From Crossiella sp. CA-258035 (GTDB lineage Bacteria > Actinomycetota > Actinomycetes > Mycobacteriales > Pseudonocardiaceae), in contig NZ_CP116413.1 of the NCBI RefSeq assembly GCF_030064675.1, positions 3,008,001-3,072,000 of the forward strand: DNA of 64,000 bases, read 5' to 3'. A program made the translations under genes and the position numbers. Of this stretch, positions 54,529 through 64,000 are shown in pieces (the first letter of the stretch is position 1; each line of letters begins with the position of its first letter). Below the pieces are notes generated by a model, which was given only the letters and a program-made list of their open reading frames with translations, made no database searches and was not told the origin of the DNA.

Positions 54529-55719
54529 GTGACAAGTGCGGCAGGCAGACGGCGGGCACGATTGAATCCGGGCGTGCTCGTCGGGCAACGGTTCCAGGTA
54601 CGTGAGGAAGCGGGCGAGGGCGGTATGGGGGTCGCCTACAGAGCATGGGACCTGCAGTTGGAGAAGGAGGTGGTTGTCAAGCTCCCGCAATTGCCGGGGA
54701 CAGCTGATCTGGAGCCCGATGCTTACGACCGGACCATGAAGAGGTTCGCACGAGAGGCCCGGGTGCTGCGCCAACTTGAGCACCCGAAGATTCCGGCAGT
54801 GGTCGGCGAAGGTGAACACGGGTCGTTGCCCTACATCGCGATGACCTACATCCGAGGACACAAGCTGACTGCCTACCGCAGGAAGAACGTGCCCAGAAGG
54901 GCAGAGTTTGCTGCCATTGGCACCTCTGTCGGGACGGCCCTGGACGCCTGTCACCAGGAGCAGATTCTGCACCGTGACCTGAAACCCGACAACATCATGG
55001 TTGGTGAGAACGGCGCAGTATACGTGATCGATTTCGGGATTGCGCTGCCGCTGACGAAGGACGCGACAAGTTATACGAAGAACTTCGTGGGAACCGACGC
55101 TTACGCGGCACCAGAACGGTTCCGGAAGGGCGATCAAGTGCAGTCCGACCTGTACAGCCTTGGCTGTGTGTTCTACTTCCTGATCGTCGGCTGGCCGCCG
55201 TTCAACGAGGACAACGGGAAGTCGTTGGAGGAGCAGCACCGCGAAGACCCACCGATTCCGCCGTCGCGGTTCCGCCATCAGGTGCCCCGCGACCTGGAGG
55301 ACCTGACGCTTGCTCTGCTGGCGAAGAACGTCGACAGCAGACCGGGAATCGGCGAGGTGCTCGGGACCCTGAAGCAGTACCTCCCTGCCGAGGGAGGGCT
55401 GGAGCCCAACCCTGTCCTCATGCCGGATGTGACGCTCCCTTATCGCACACCGGACAAGGTCCGTCCGCCGGAAGCGCCCGCCAGGAGCCGGACTAGAGCC
55501 GCGAAGCCCTTCCGCGCCAGCTCGCGGCACGACTTCCTCACCGAGACCGACATCGACGCGACCATCCAGCGCGCACTCGCCGAGCACGACCGCGGCGACT
55601 CCCACGCCGCCGCACAAACCCTGACCGAGCTTCGCCACCACGCGATCGAGAGTTTCGGCGTCGACAACCCCAACCTGGAACCCATCGATGCGGCGCTGAA
55701 CGTGGTGGGCGACCACTGA
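54529..55719 (+). CDS. Soluble Ser/Thr protein kinase (Hanks type)
   Basis: 396 residues. A complete kinase: glycine loop EAGEGGMGVAYRA at about 28, VVKL Lys, HRDLKPDNIM catalytic loop at about 145, DFG in VIDFGIALPL, APE motif in AYAAPERFRKGD. No transmembrane helix, PASTA or sensor domain follows. Instead there is a basic Pro/Arg-rich linker (about 300-325) and a short helical end (about 340-396) with a TPR-like pair. Divergent from the pPIWI-RE operon with 117 bp between starts, so it may regulate or be part of the system (inference). GTG 54529 lacks a strong ribosome binding site. Confidence 0.9.
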   Translation: MTSAAGRRRARLNPGVLVGQRFQVREEAGEGGMGVAYRAWDLQLEKEVVVKLPQLPGTADLEPDAYDRTMKRFAREARVLRQLEHPKIPAVVGEGEHGSLPYIAMTYIRGHKLTAYRRKNVPRRAEFAAIGTSVGTALDACHQEQILHRDLKPDNIMVGENGAVYVIDFGIALPLTKDATSYTKNFVGTDAYAAPERFRKGDQVQSDLYSLGCVFYFLIVGWPPFNEDNGKSLEEQHREDPPIPPSRFRHQVPRDLEDLTLALLAKNVDSRPGIGEVLGTLKQYLPAEGGLEPNPVLMPDVTLPYRTPDKVRPPEAPARSRTRAAKPFRASSRHDFLTETDIDATIQRALAEHDRGDSHAAAQTLTELRHHAIESFGVDNPNLEPIDAALNVVGDH

Positions 55720-55904
55720 TCAGCGTCTGAGAAGCTGAGCATCGTGAGGTGCTAACCCGGTGCGGGTGTGGTCGGGCCAGCCCGCCTGAGCCGAAGCACC
55801 TCGCGACGCCCAGCTCCGCGACGGCCTCGGCAGGGAGCAGATCGAGCAGGCTGCGGATCGCCTCGGCCTCGGACCGAAAACGCACCCAGCGGGGCCGTCC
55901 TGGC

Positions 55905-56291
55905 CTAGGTCGCGGTCCCGAACCGGAGGAACCCCGCCACCCGCGGCGCCAGGGACAGCTCACCCTCGCCGATCCCGTCCCGCACACCGGCCAGCACGTC
56001 CGGCTCCGGCTCGCCGTAGACCTCGAAGCGGTCCACCCGGCAGTGCGCCATCACCTCCTGGATGTAGGGGTCGGCCAGCCGCCAGTGCGCCCGGACCGCC
56101 TCGGAGTCACCGAAGAGCTGGAAGCTGTGCGCGGTCATCCGTTCCTCGTCGATGAAGACCTCGACCATCAGCTGCGGCCCGTGCCGCCGGGCGAAGGCCA
56201 CCGCCTCGGCGATGGCGGCGCGGAACCCGGCCAGGTGGCCCTCGGTGATCCGCATGGTGTTGTGGAAGAGCAGGATGCCGTTGTCGTCCAT
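55905..56291 (-). CDS. Small hypothetical protein, possible dimeric alpha-beta barrel
   Basis: 128 residues, no signal. Pattern of alternating strands and helices (GILLFHNTMRITEGHLAGFRAAIAEAVAFAR, LMVEVFIDEERMTAHSFQLFGDSEAVRAHW) resembles the antibiotic-biosynthesis-monooxygenase (ABM) fold; catalytic residues cannot be assigned. ATG 56291. The 185 bases between it and the kinase contain only a possible remnant frame (SEAEAIRSLLDLLPAEAV on the minus strand). Convergent with the kinase gene and divergent from gap. Confidence 0.65.
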   Translation of the reverse strand: MDDNGILLFHNTMRITEGHLAGFRAAIAEAVAFARRHGPQLMVEVFIDEERMTAHSFQLFGDSEAVRAHWRLADPYIQEVMAHCRVDRFEVYGEPEPDVLAGVRDGIGEGELSLAPRVAGFLRFGTAT

Positions 56292-56416
56292 GGCTCCATG
56301 CTCGAACCTCCACCTCGCTGGAGGGCAAGCGCGGGGGCCTCTCGGTGACCTTGGTCTCTGTCTCGATCAAGCCAGTTCCCCGGGTGGCCGTGACCAGCGC
56401 GATTCCGGCCCGCTAG

Positions 56417-57490
<1,074 letters not shown>

Positions 57491-57503
57491 CGGAGAGAAA
57501 ACT

Positions 57504-58723
57504 GTGAAGACCCTGGCAGATCTTCTGGCCGAGGGTGTTGCGGGTCGGCGCGTCCTGGTGCGCGCCGACCTCAACGTTCCTCTGGACGGTTCCGTCATCA
57601 CCGACGACGGCCGGGTACGCGCCTCGCTGCCCACCATCAAGCAGCTCTCCGAGGCCGGCGCCCGGGTCGTGGTGATGGCCCACCTCGGCCGCCCCAAGGG
57701 CAAGCCGGACCCGCAGGTCTCCCTCGGCGTGGTCGCCGTCCGCCTCGGCGACCTGCTGGGCCGCGAGGTCCTCGGCATCACCGAGATCACCGGCCAGGCC
57801 GCGCAGGCCGCGGTGGACGGGCTCGCCGACGGCGACGTGGCGCTGCTGGAGAACGTGCGCTTCGACCCGCGCGAGACCAGCAAGGACGAGGCCGAGCGGA
57901 CCGGGTTCGCCCAGGAACTGGCCGCGCTGGCCGGTCCTGACGGCGCCTTCGTCTCCGACGGTTTCGGCGTGGTGCACCGCAAGCAGGCCTCGGTCTACGA
58001 CCTGGCCAAGCTGCTGCCGCACTACGCAGGTGGCCTGGTGCTGGCCGAGGTCGAGGTGCTGCGCAAGCTCACCGCGGACACCGCGCGCCCGTACGTGGTG
58101 GTGCTCGGCGGGTCCAAGGTCTCCGACAAGCTCGGCGTGATCGAGAACCTGCTGTCCAAGGTGGACCGCCTGCTCATCGGCGGCGGCATGGCCTACACCT
58201 TCCTCAAGGCCCAGGGCCACGAGGTCGGCAAGTCCCTGCTCCAGGAGGACCAGCTCGACACGGTGCGCGGCTTCCTGGCCGAGGCGGACAAGCGCGGCGT
58301 GGAGCTGGTGCTGCCGGTCGACGTCCGCACCGCCGAGCAGTTCCCCGACTTCGGCGCCGAGAGCCAGCCGGACCCGGTGGTCGTGCCGGCCGAGGGCATT
58401 CCGGCCGAGCGGATGGGCCTGGACATCGGCCCGGACACCGAGCGGCTGTTCGCGGACAAGCTCGCCGACGCCAAGACCGTGTTCTGGAACGGGCCGATGG
58501 GCGTGTTCGAGGTCGCGGAGTTCGCCGGCGGCACCCGCGCCGTGGCGCAGGCCCTGGTCGACTCCTCGGCCTTCACCGTGGTCGGCGGCGGCGACTCCGC
58601 GGCCGCGGTGCGCCTGCTCGGCCTGCCCGAGGACGGTTTCTCGCACATCTCCACCGGTGGTGGAGCCTCTCTGGAGTTCCTTGAGGGCAAGGAACTCCCC
58701 GGCGTTACCGTCCTGGAGGACTG

Positions 58724-58724
<1 letters not shown>
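57504..58724 (+). CDS. pgk: Phosphoglycerate kinase
   Basis: 406 residues. [13 protein letters not shown] at the N-terminus, MAHLGRPKG, the ENVRFDPRE segment, NGPMGVFE and the nucleotide loop GGGDSAAAV near the end. Transfers phosphate from 1,3-bisphosphoglycerate to ADP. Starts 13 bases after the gap stop and overlaps tpiA by one base (TGATG). Confidence 0.97.
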
Positions 58725-59509
<785 letters not shown>

Positions 59510-59521
59510 GGCCGCGATCTG

Positions 59522-59551
59522 GCCATTACGTAGTGCAATCGCCATTACGTA
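59522..59551. repeat. Two direct GCCATTACGTA repeats upstream of secG
   Basis: GCCATTACGTA at 59522-59532 and 59541-59551, 19 bp apart, each followed by a GCAAT half-site. The same core recurs as ACCATTACGT at the window's end. A regulatory role is possible. Confidence 0.4.
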
Positions 59552-59632
59552 CGGCAATGATCCGGAGGGCGGTCCAAGTCGGCCGCTCTTACCGGTACTC
59601 TGTGACGTCTACCGCGGTACGGCGAGGATGAG

Positions 59633-59881
59633 ATGAAGCTGACTCTTCAGATTGTGTTGATCGTGTCCAGCGTGGTGCTGGTGCTCCTGGTGCTGCTGCA
59701 CCGCGGCCGTGGCGGCGGGCTTTCCTCGCTGTTCGGTGGCGGCATGCAGTCGAGCCTGTCCGGCTCAAGCGTGGTGGAGAAGAACCTGGACCGGCTCACG
59801 CTGTTCTTCGGCGCGATCTGGTTGATCTCCATCATCGGTGTCGGCCTGTTGATGAAGCTCGCGCCAGCGGCGGCAGGCTGA
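59633..59881 (+). CDS. secG: Preprotein translocase subunit SecG
   Basis: 82 residues with two transmembrane helices (about 4-24 and 55-76) and the GLSSLFGGG loop between them. Stabilises the SecYEG translocon. Position after tpiA is the same as in mycobacteria. Confidence 0.93.
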   Translation: MKLTLQIVLIVSSVVLVLLVLLHRGRGGGLSSLFGGGMQSSLSGSSVVEKNLDRLTLFFGAIWLISIIGVGLLMKLAPAAAG

Positions 59882-59886
59882 GGGAA

Positions 59887-59935
59887 CCGGATCCGGCCGT
59901 CGACCGTTCCCACTGTTGACAGTCCGGATCCGGAC
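59887..59935. repeat. Two CCGGATCCGG palindromes between secG and rbpA
   Basis: CCGGATCCGG at 59887-59896 and inside the perfect 14-bp palindrome GTCCGGATCCGGAC at 59922-59935. GGGAAC and GTTCCC copies flank the first. They could be operators or a terminator/promoter for rbpA. Confidence 0.4.
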
Positions 59936-59991
59936 TTGACAAGTGAACACAGGCACCAGGGGCAAATACATGACGGGGGAAGTGAGGGTCG

Positions 59992-60336
59992 ATGGCTGGC
60001 GGTAACGCGATCCGCGGCACCCGAGTCGGTGCTGGCCCGATGGGCGAGTCCGAACGAGGGGAGTCGGCGCCGAGGCAACGGGTGGCCTACTTCTGTGCCA
60101 ACGGGCACGAGGTCCGGCCATCGTTCGCCTTGGAGGCCGAGGTACCGGAGAGCTGGGACTGCCCGCGCTGCGGGCTCCCGGCAGGCCGCAACGAGCAGGC
60201 GCCCCCGGCCGCGCCACGCAACGAGCCCTACAAGACTCACCTGGCCTACGTGAAGGAGCGCCGCTCCGACGCCGACGGCCAGGCGATCCTGGAGGAGGCG
60301 CTGGCCCGCCTGCGGGCCCAGCGCGGCGAGGGCTAG
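59992..60336 (+). CDS. rbpA: RNA polymerase-binding protein RbpA
   Basis: 114 residues. Core RVAYFCANGHEVRPSFALEAEVPESWDCPRCGLPAG with Cys/His zinc-type ligands, then a basic sigma-interaction tail (THLAYVKERRSDADGQAILEEALARLRAQRG). Actinobacteria-specific activator that stabilises the open complex with the principal sigma factor. ATG 59992 follows GGGGGAAG. Confidence 0.96.
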   Translation: MAGGNAIRGTRVGAGPMGESERGESAPRQRVAYFCANGHEVRPSFALEAEVPESWDCPRCGLPAGRNEQAPPAAPRNEPYKTHLAYVKERRSDADGQAILEEALARLRAQRGEG

Positions 60337-60780
60337 CCGGCGGGTGCAGCCTTGCGGGTCGGGTAGGTGTCGCAGTCCGGCGCGCGTTGCAGCAGTGAGC
60401 GGGACGGCCGTGGGGGCATGGCCGGGTACTGATAAGTAGCAGGGGTCAGAACAACGACAGGCCCGGGGGCGGGTACGCCTCCGGGCCTTCTGCTGTCCCA
60501 GCCCCGCCAGCCAGCCCTCGGCCTCGCCAGCCAGCCCGTCAGCCTCACCACGGCATCCCCCTCAAGACGACCGGTCATATTCAGCAGCCTCGGCCACCCC
60601 AACTAGATGACCGGTCGTCTTAAATCGCCCGTCAATGTGACCGGTCGTCTCGGGTCGCCATCCAATGTGACCGGTCGTCTTAAAGGCGGCACCGGCACCG
60701 CGACCGCCCCGATGGTCGTTGTGGGTGGACTACCTCGATCACCCTCATCCACCCCGCCCACTCTCGGTAGCGTCCACCCC
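60337..60780. other. Intergenic region with 30-bp repeats
   Basis: 444 bp without a gene between rbpA and cutA. The first 225 bases show nothing beyond scattered GC-rich sequence; the second half holds the TGACCGGTCGTCT repeats listed separately. Confidence 0.6.
60564..60680. repeat. TGACCGGTCGTCT repeat cluster
   Basis: Three direct copies at 60608, 60638 and 60668 with an exact 30-bp period and one inverted copy at 60564-60577 (AAGACGACCGGTCA). Each has the 8-bp palindrome GACCGGTC at its core. Could be an operator array controlling cutA or a small repetitive element. Confidence 0.7.
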
Positions 60781-61095
60781 ATGGCCGAACACCTGATCGT
60801 CACCACCACCGTCAACACCCCCGAGGCCGCGCACGCGCTCGCTGCCGCCGCCGTGGAGGCGCGCCTGGCCGCCTGCGTCCAGATCGTGCCGGTGACCAGT
60901 GTCTACCGCTGGGACGGAGCGACCCAGACCGAAGGGGAGTGGCGGGTGGAGTGCAAGACCGTGGCGGAGCGGGTGGAGGGGTTGCTGGCGCAGTTGCGGG
61001 GTTCGCACAGCTATGACGTGCCGGAGTTGATCGTGACGCCGGTGGTCGGTGGCGGGGCGGACTACCTGGACTGGGTGGCGGCCGAGACCCGGTAG
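60781..61095 (+). CDS. cutA: CutA-family divalent cation tolerance protein
   Basis: 104 residues, PII-like trimeric fold: LIVTTTVNTPEAAHALAAAAVEARLAACVQIVPVTSVYRWDGATQTEGEWRVECKT and SYDVPELIVTPVVGG are diagnostic. ATG 60781 is the family start; an in-frame extension of 58 codons runs through the 30-bp repeats and is rejected. Its last 34 bases overlap the convergent hydrolase gene. Confidence 0.93.
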   Translation: MAEHLIVTTTVNTPEAAHALAAAAVEARLAACVQIVPVTSVYRWDGATQTEGEWRVECKTVAERVEGLLAQLRGSHSYDVPELIVTPVVGGGADYLDWVAAETR

Positions 61096-61943
61096 CCGGC
61101 GGTGAACCGGGTGATCGCGCCGTAGCAGCGTTCCGGTTCCTCCAGGTGGCCGAAGTGGCCGCTGTGTGCCAGCACCACCAGGCGGGACTCGGGGATGCCC
61201 TCGGCGAGCTCGGCGGCCCAGCGCGGGCCGCAGATGAAGTCGTGCCTGCCGACCAGCACCAGGGTGGGGGTGCGGATGGCGGTCAGGTCGTCGCGGATGT
61301 CCCACTGCTCCTGGACGCGGTTGGGGTCGTGGGTGGCGCCCAGGGTGTCGAGCCAGCCGGAGAGGTCCGTGGCGGCGTAGTCGGCGAAGTACAGCGGCAG
61401 GATCGTGGCCAGGTAGGCCAGCATCGAGGCGTCGTCCTCGATCTTGGTCTGGCCGATGGCCTCGGCGGCGCGGCGGACGTACCGGCTCTCCGGGTGGGCG
61501 TCCAGGCGGGCCTGGACGCCCGCGGCCAGCTCGGCGTCGAAGTCCGGGGTGTTCATGGTCGGCGCGCCGTCGTAGACGATCAGGCCGGCCAGGCGGTCGG
61601 GGTGGTCCAGGGCGAACTGGAGGCCGACGAAGGCGCCGTGGGAGTGGCCGAGGAAGAAGACCTCGGGGCCGTCCAGGTGGTCCAGGACGCCGTCGACGAA
61701 CTCGGCGTAGCGGCGCATCGTGTACTGGCCGTCAGGCAGCCTGCCGCTCTGGCCGGTGCCAACCGGTTCGAGGTAGACCATGGTCAGCTGGCGTTCCAGC
61801 TCCGGCATCCGCAGGTACTCCCAGTGGATGCCGGGACCGCCGGAGTGGACGAGGCAGACCGGCCCCGCGCCCGCCACGTGGTAGCGCTGGCGGATGCCGC
61901 CGATCTCGATGGTGTGCGTTCCGGGGGACAGGACGTCGGTCAT
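61062..61943 (-). CDS. Alpha/beta hydrolase (proline iminopeptidase-like)
   Basis: 293 residues. Oxyanion segment LVHSGGPGIHWEYLRMPELERQL, nucleophile elbow GHSHGAFVGLQF with Ser at about 100, Asp and His in the last third (LVGRHDFICGP, LAHSGHFGHLEEPE). Overall similar to proline iminopeptidases and related esterases; substrate unknown. ATG 61943. The C-terminus is antiparallel to the end of cutA for 34 bases. Confidence 0.87.
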   Translation of the reverse strand: MTDVLSPGTHTIEIGGIRQRYHVAGAGPVCLVHSGGPGIHWEYLRMPELERQLTMVYLEPVGTGQSGRLPDGQYTMRRYAEFVDGVLDHLDGPEVFFLGHSHGAFVGLQFALDHPDRLAGLIVYDGAPTMNTPDFDAELAAGVQARLDAHPESRYVRRAAEAIGQTKIEDDASMLAYLATILPLYFADYAATDLSGWLDTLGATHDPNRVQEQWDIRDDLTAIRTPTLVLVGRHDFICGPRWAAELAEGIPESRLVVLAHSGHFGHLEEPERCYGAITRFTAGYRVSAATQSR

Positions 61944-62027
61944 GCGCTCAGCATGAGCCGGTCCGGTGCCCCCGGAACGTGCCAGTCAGGGCTTGTCACC
62001 GCGAGACAGGGAACCTTGCCCCCGGTG

Positions 62028-63617
62028 TCATTGGGCTGACAGGTGGAGTTCCGCCGGGCTGGGTTCGCGGGGCCGGGGGTGGCGCAGCATCGCCAGGTGC
62101 TCGGCTGAGGTCAGCGCGGGCGGTCCGGCGGCGGGGGCGTGCGTGGTCCGCCGGGCCGGGGCCGGTGGCGGGGCTGGGTCGGGCGCCGGCGGGGGAGCCG
62201 ACGACGCGGAGTGCTTGGCCGCGATCGGCAGCGGCGCGGTGGTGTGGGCCGCGGTCGCCGGGGCCGGATGGGCCGAGACCGCGCGTACCGCAGCCGCATG
62301 GGCCGGGACTGAGCGGGCAGGGGACGGATCGGCCGGGACTGAGCTGGCCGGGACCGAGTGGGCCGTAGCGGAATGCGCCGGAACCGAATGCGCCGGGACC
62401 GAGTAGTGGGCCGGGGCCGGCGGGATCGGTGCCGCGTGCGCCGGGGGGATCGGCGTGGCTGGGGCGGGGGCGGCCAGGTTCTCCGGGGTGAGCGGGAAGC
62501 TGGCGCGGACCACGTAGCCGCCGTCCTCGGTCGGCTGCGCGGTGAGCGTGCCGCCGAGCATGGCCGCCCGCTCGCGCAGGCCCATCAGGCCGTGGCCGCC
62601 GGGGGGCAGCGGCGCGAGGCCGTCCTGGGCGCGGGGGCAGGCGTTGCGGATCTCCACGTGCAGGCTGCCCGAGGCCAGGCCCAGGTGCACCGTGACCGGG
62701 GCGCCGGAGGCGTGTTTGCCGATGTTGGTCAGGGCTTCCTGCACCGTCCGGTACACCGCGCAGCCCAGCTGCGGGGACACCGGGCCGGGCATCGGGCCCA
62801 TGGTCAGCGTGGCCGGCAGGCCGCAGTCGGCGACCAGCTGGGGCACGTCCTCCAGGGTCGGCTGCACGGCTTCGCAGTCCAGGGTGGAGGAGCGCAGCAG
62901 GCCGACCAGGTTGCGCAGCTCTTCCAGGGTGCGGTTGGACAGCTTGCGGATGGTCTGCGCGATCTCCTTGGAGTCCGCGTCCTCGGCCACCATCTGCAGC
63001 GCGCCTGCCTGGATCGCGATCAGCGTGACCTGGTGGGACACCACGTCGTGCATCTCGCGGGCCAGCCGGGTCCGCTCCTCGGCGCGCACCGCGTGGTCGT
63101 GCAGCCGCTGCTGCTTCTCCCGGCCCGCGGCCAGCTCGGTCAGCTTGCCGGTCAGCTCGCACCGCGCCCGCACCAGCAGGCCGACGGTGACCGGGGTGCC
63201 GGCCAGTAGCGCGGCGTACAGGGCGCGCAGGAGCGCCTCGTGCGGGGCTACGTCGGGGAAGACCTGCATCGGGCCCAGGGTGAGGCAGCCACCGAAGACC
63301 AGCAGCGCGCCCGCGATGGTCTGCCAGTCCAGCTTGCGCGACCTGGCCACCGTGTACAGCGCGACCACCGCGGCCAGCACGGTGAAGCCCACCACGAGGC
63401 CGGGAATGGTCAGCACCAGCGCGGCGCGCGGGAACTCCCTGCGGAACAGCAGCGCCAGGCAGGCCAGCGCGGGCAGCAGGAACGTGTAGTGCGTCGAGGG
63501 CGCCGTGTTCACCACGACGTCCAGACCCGCCAGGGTGAGCAACCCCAGGTCGGTCAGCGTGCGCCGCAGGCAGCGCAGTCCGTCCGGCCCGCGGTCGCCG
63601 CGGGTTTCCGTGCTCAC
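62028..63617 (-). CDS. NarL-type sensor histidine kinase with low-complexity tail
   Basis: 529 residues. Four to five N-terminal membrane helices (about 20-150). A HisKA_3 domain has the phospho-acceptor in LAREMHDVVSHQVTLIA at about 205. The ATPase is of the HATPase_c type (VQEALTNIGKHASGAPVTV N box, GGHGLMGLRERAAMLGGTL G box). The last 150 residues are Ala/Pro/His/Ser-rich with repeated SVPAH-like units, unusual for the family. GTG 63617 follows AGGA; a TTG at 63659 has no spacing. No response regulator is within the window; a partner may lie past 64000. Confidence 0.87.
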   Translation of the reverse strand: MSTETRGDRGPDGLRCLRRTLTDLGLLTLAGLDVVVNTAPSTHYTFLLPALACLALLFRREFPRAALVLTIPGLVVGFTVLAAVVALYTVARSRKLDWQTIAGALLVFGGCLTLGPMQVFPDVAPHEALLRALYAALLAGTPVTVGLLVRARCELTGKLTELAAGREKQQRLHDHAVRAEERTRLAREMHDVVSHQVTLIAIQAGALQMVAEDADSKEIAQTIRKLSNRTLEELRNLVGLLRSSTLDCEAVQPTLEDVPQLVADCGLPATLTMGPMPGPVSPQLGCAVYRTVQEALTNIGKHASGAPVTVHLGLASGSLHVEIRNACPRAQDGLAPLPPGGHGLMGLRERAAMLGGTLTAQPTEDGGYVVRASFPLTPENLAAPAPATPIPPAHAAPIPPAPAHYSVPAHSVPAHSATAHSVPASSVPADPSPARSVPAHAAAVRAVSAHPAPATAAHTTAPLPIAAKHSASSAPPPAPDPAPPPAPARRTTHAPAAGPPALTSAEHLAMLRHPRPREPSPAELHLSAQ

Positions 63618-63745
63618 GTTTGTCCTGGGGGCGGCCTGACGCAGGCCGGGCCCGGACAACCTCTTCGTGACCAGAGCAGCACCTCCGAGTCACCCGTCCG
63701 ATCGACCCCACCGTACGGCAGCTTGCTGCCAAAAAACAGAGCCAG

Positions 63746-63973
63746 TTGACAAGTCTGTCCAGCTTGTCATGATCTGCGGGCAGCTGACTCGGCAGACAGC
63801 CTGGGGACTTGTCAAAGTTTGTCAGATTGACCAAGTCATGCGTGACTACGCAGCGTGTTCCCTGTTCGGCTGCTCGACCGGCTCGTTGCTCCGAACGTGG
63901 GCGTGTCATCAGTTTGACAACTTTGAACCAGTTGTCCGGCCATCGAACGGTCCAGTAACCCCCGCTGTTGACC
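63746..63973. repeat. Cluster of TTGACAA/TTGTCAA motifs
   Basis: At least eight copies of TTGAC(A/C)A or its complement lie in 228 bases, including perfect inverted pairs TGACAAG-N9-CTTGTCA (63747-63769) and GACAAC-N10-GTTGTC (63915-63936). They lie upstream of the kinase gene on its strand. Likely multiple binding sites for a response regulator; some may be -35 elements. No gene was seen in 63660-64000. Confidence 0.55.
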
Positions 63974-64000
63974 GGGCAAATGGTACAGACCATTACGTCC

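Noticed and set aside
60607-60780. N-terminal extension of CutA reading repeated VTGRL units
   Set aside because: CutA proteins normally start at MAEHLIV; the repeats are better explained as DNA elements.

Overview
The window is very GC-rich and strongly actinobacterial. It carries whiA, rbpA, inhA/fabG, DUF3097, many GTG starts with GTGA or TGATG overlaps, and gene orders known from mycobacteria. Gene style points to a Pseudonocardiales-type actinomycete (inference); no rRNA or tRNA was seen to settle it. Two conserved chromosomal backbones are visible, each interrupted by accessory DNA. Backbone 1 is moxR-DUF58-VWA (7.8-10.8 kb) and fabG-inhA-hemH-conserved hypothetical-DUF3097-nfeD-SPFH (26.6-32.8 kb); this matches the moxR1..inhA..Rv1488 order of M. 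tuberculosis but is split here by about 16 kb. Backbone 2 is uvrC-rapZ-yvcK-whiA (36.1-41.0 kb) and gap-pgk-tpiA-secG-rbpA (56.5-60.3 kb), split by about 15.5 kb. Region by region: 0-6.4 kb has the end of an M20 peptidase, a NACHT STAND NTPase broken by an apparent frameshift, a divergent FMN reductase/MarR pair with a palindromic operator, a MobA-like transferase and a TetR gene divergent from a P450. The 10.8-26.4 kb insert has a second P450, an XRE regulator, a TetR-controlled oxidoreductase/SDR pair, a six-gene minus-strand operon (secreted protease, two envelope proteins, OmpR/HisKA two-component system, TAXI binding protein), an MHS transporter, asparagine synthetase and a GH19 chitinase with a DasR-like site upstream. 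33-36 kb holds an M28 aminopeptidase, a helical hypothetical, a Rieske lipoprotein and an IS630 remnant. The whiA-gap insert (41.1-56.3 kb) is the most interesting part. Its first half is a peptide locus: a glycosyltransferase-like gene and, 18 nt after it, a 22-codon gene with a strong ribosome binding site. These are divergent from a SARP/NB-ARC/TPR regulator whose upstream region has three direct repeats at 11-12 bp spacing. Its second half is a four-gene pPIWI-RE defence-type operon: a Cas4/RecB-like PD-(D/E)XK protein, a Y/REase-type protein, a DinG-like Fe-S helicase and the pPIWI-RE Argonaute-like protein. A soluble Ser/Thr kinase is divergent from it. The last 4 kb hold cutA, an alpha/beta hydrolase and a NarL-type histidine kinase with a low-complexity tail and a cluster of TTGACAA-like motifs upstream.
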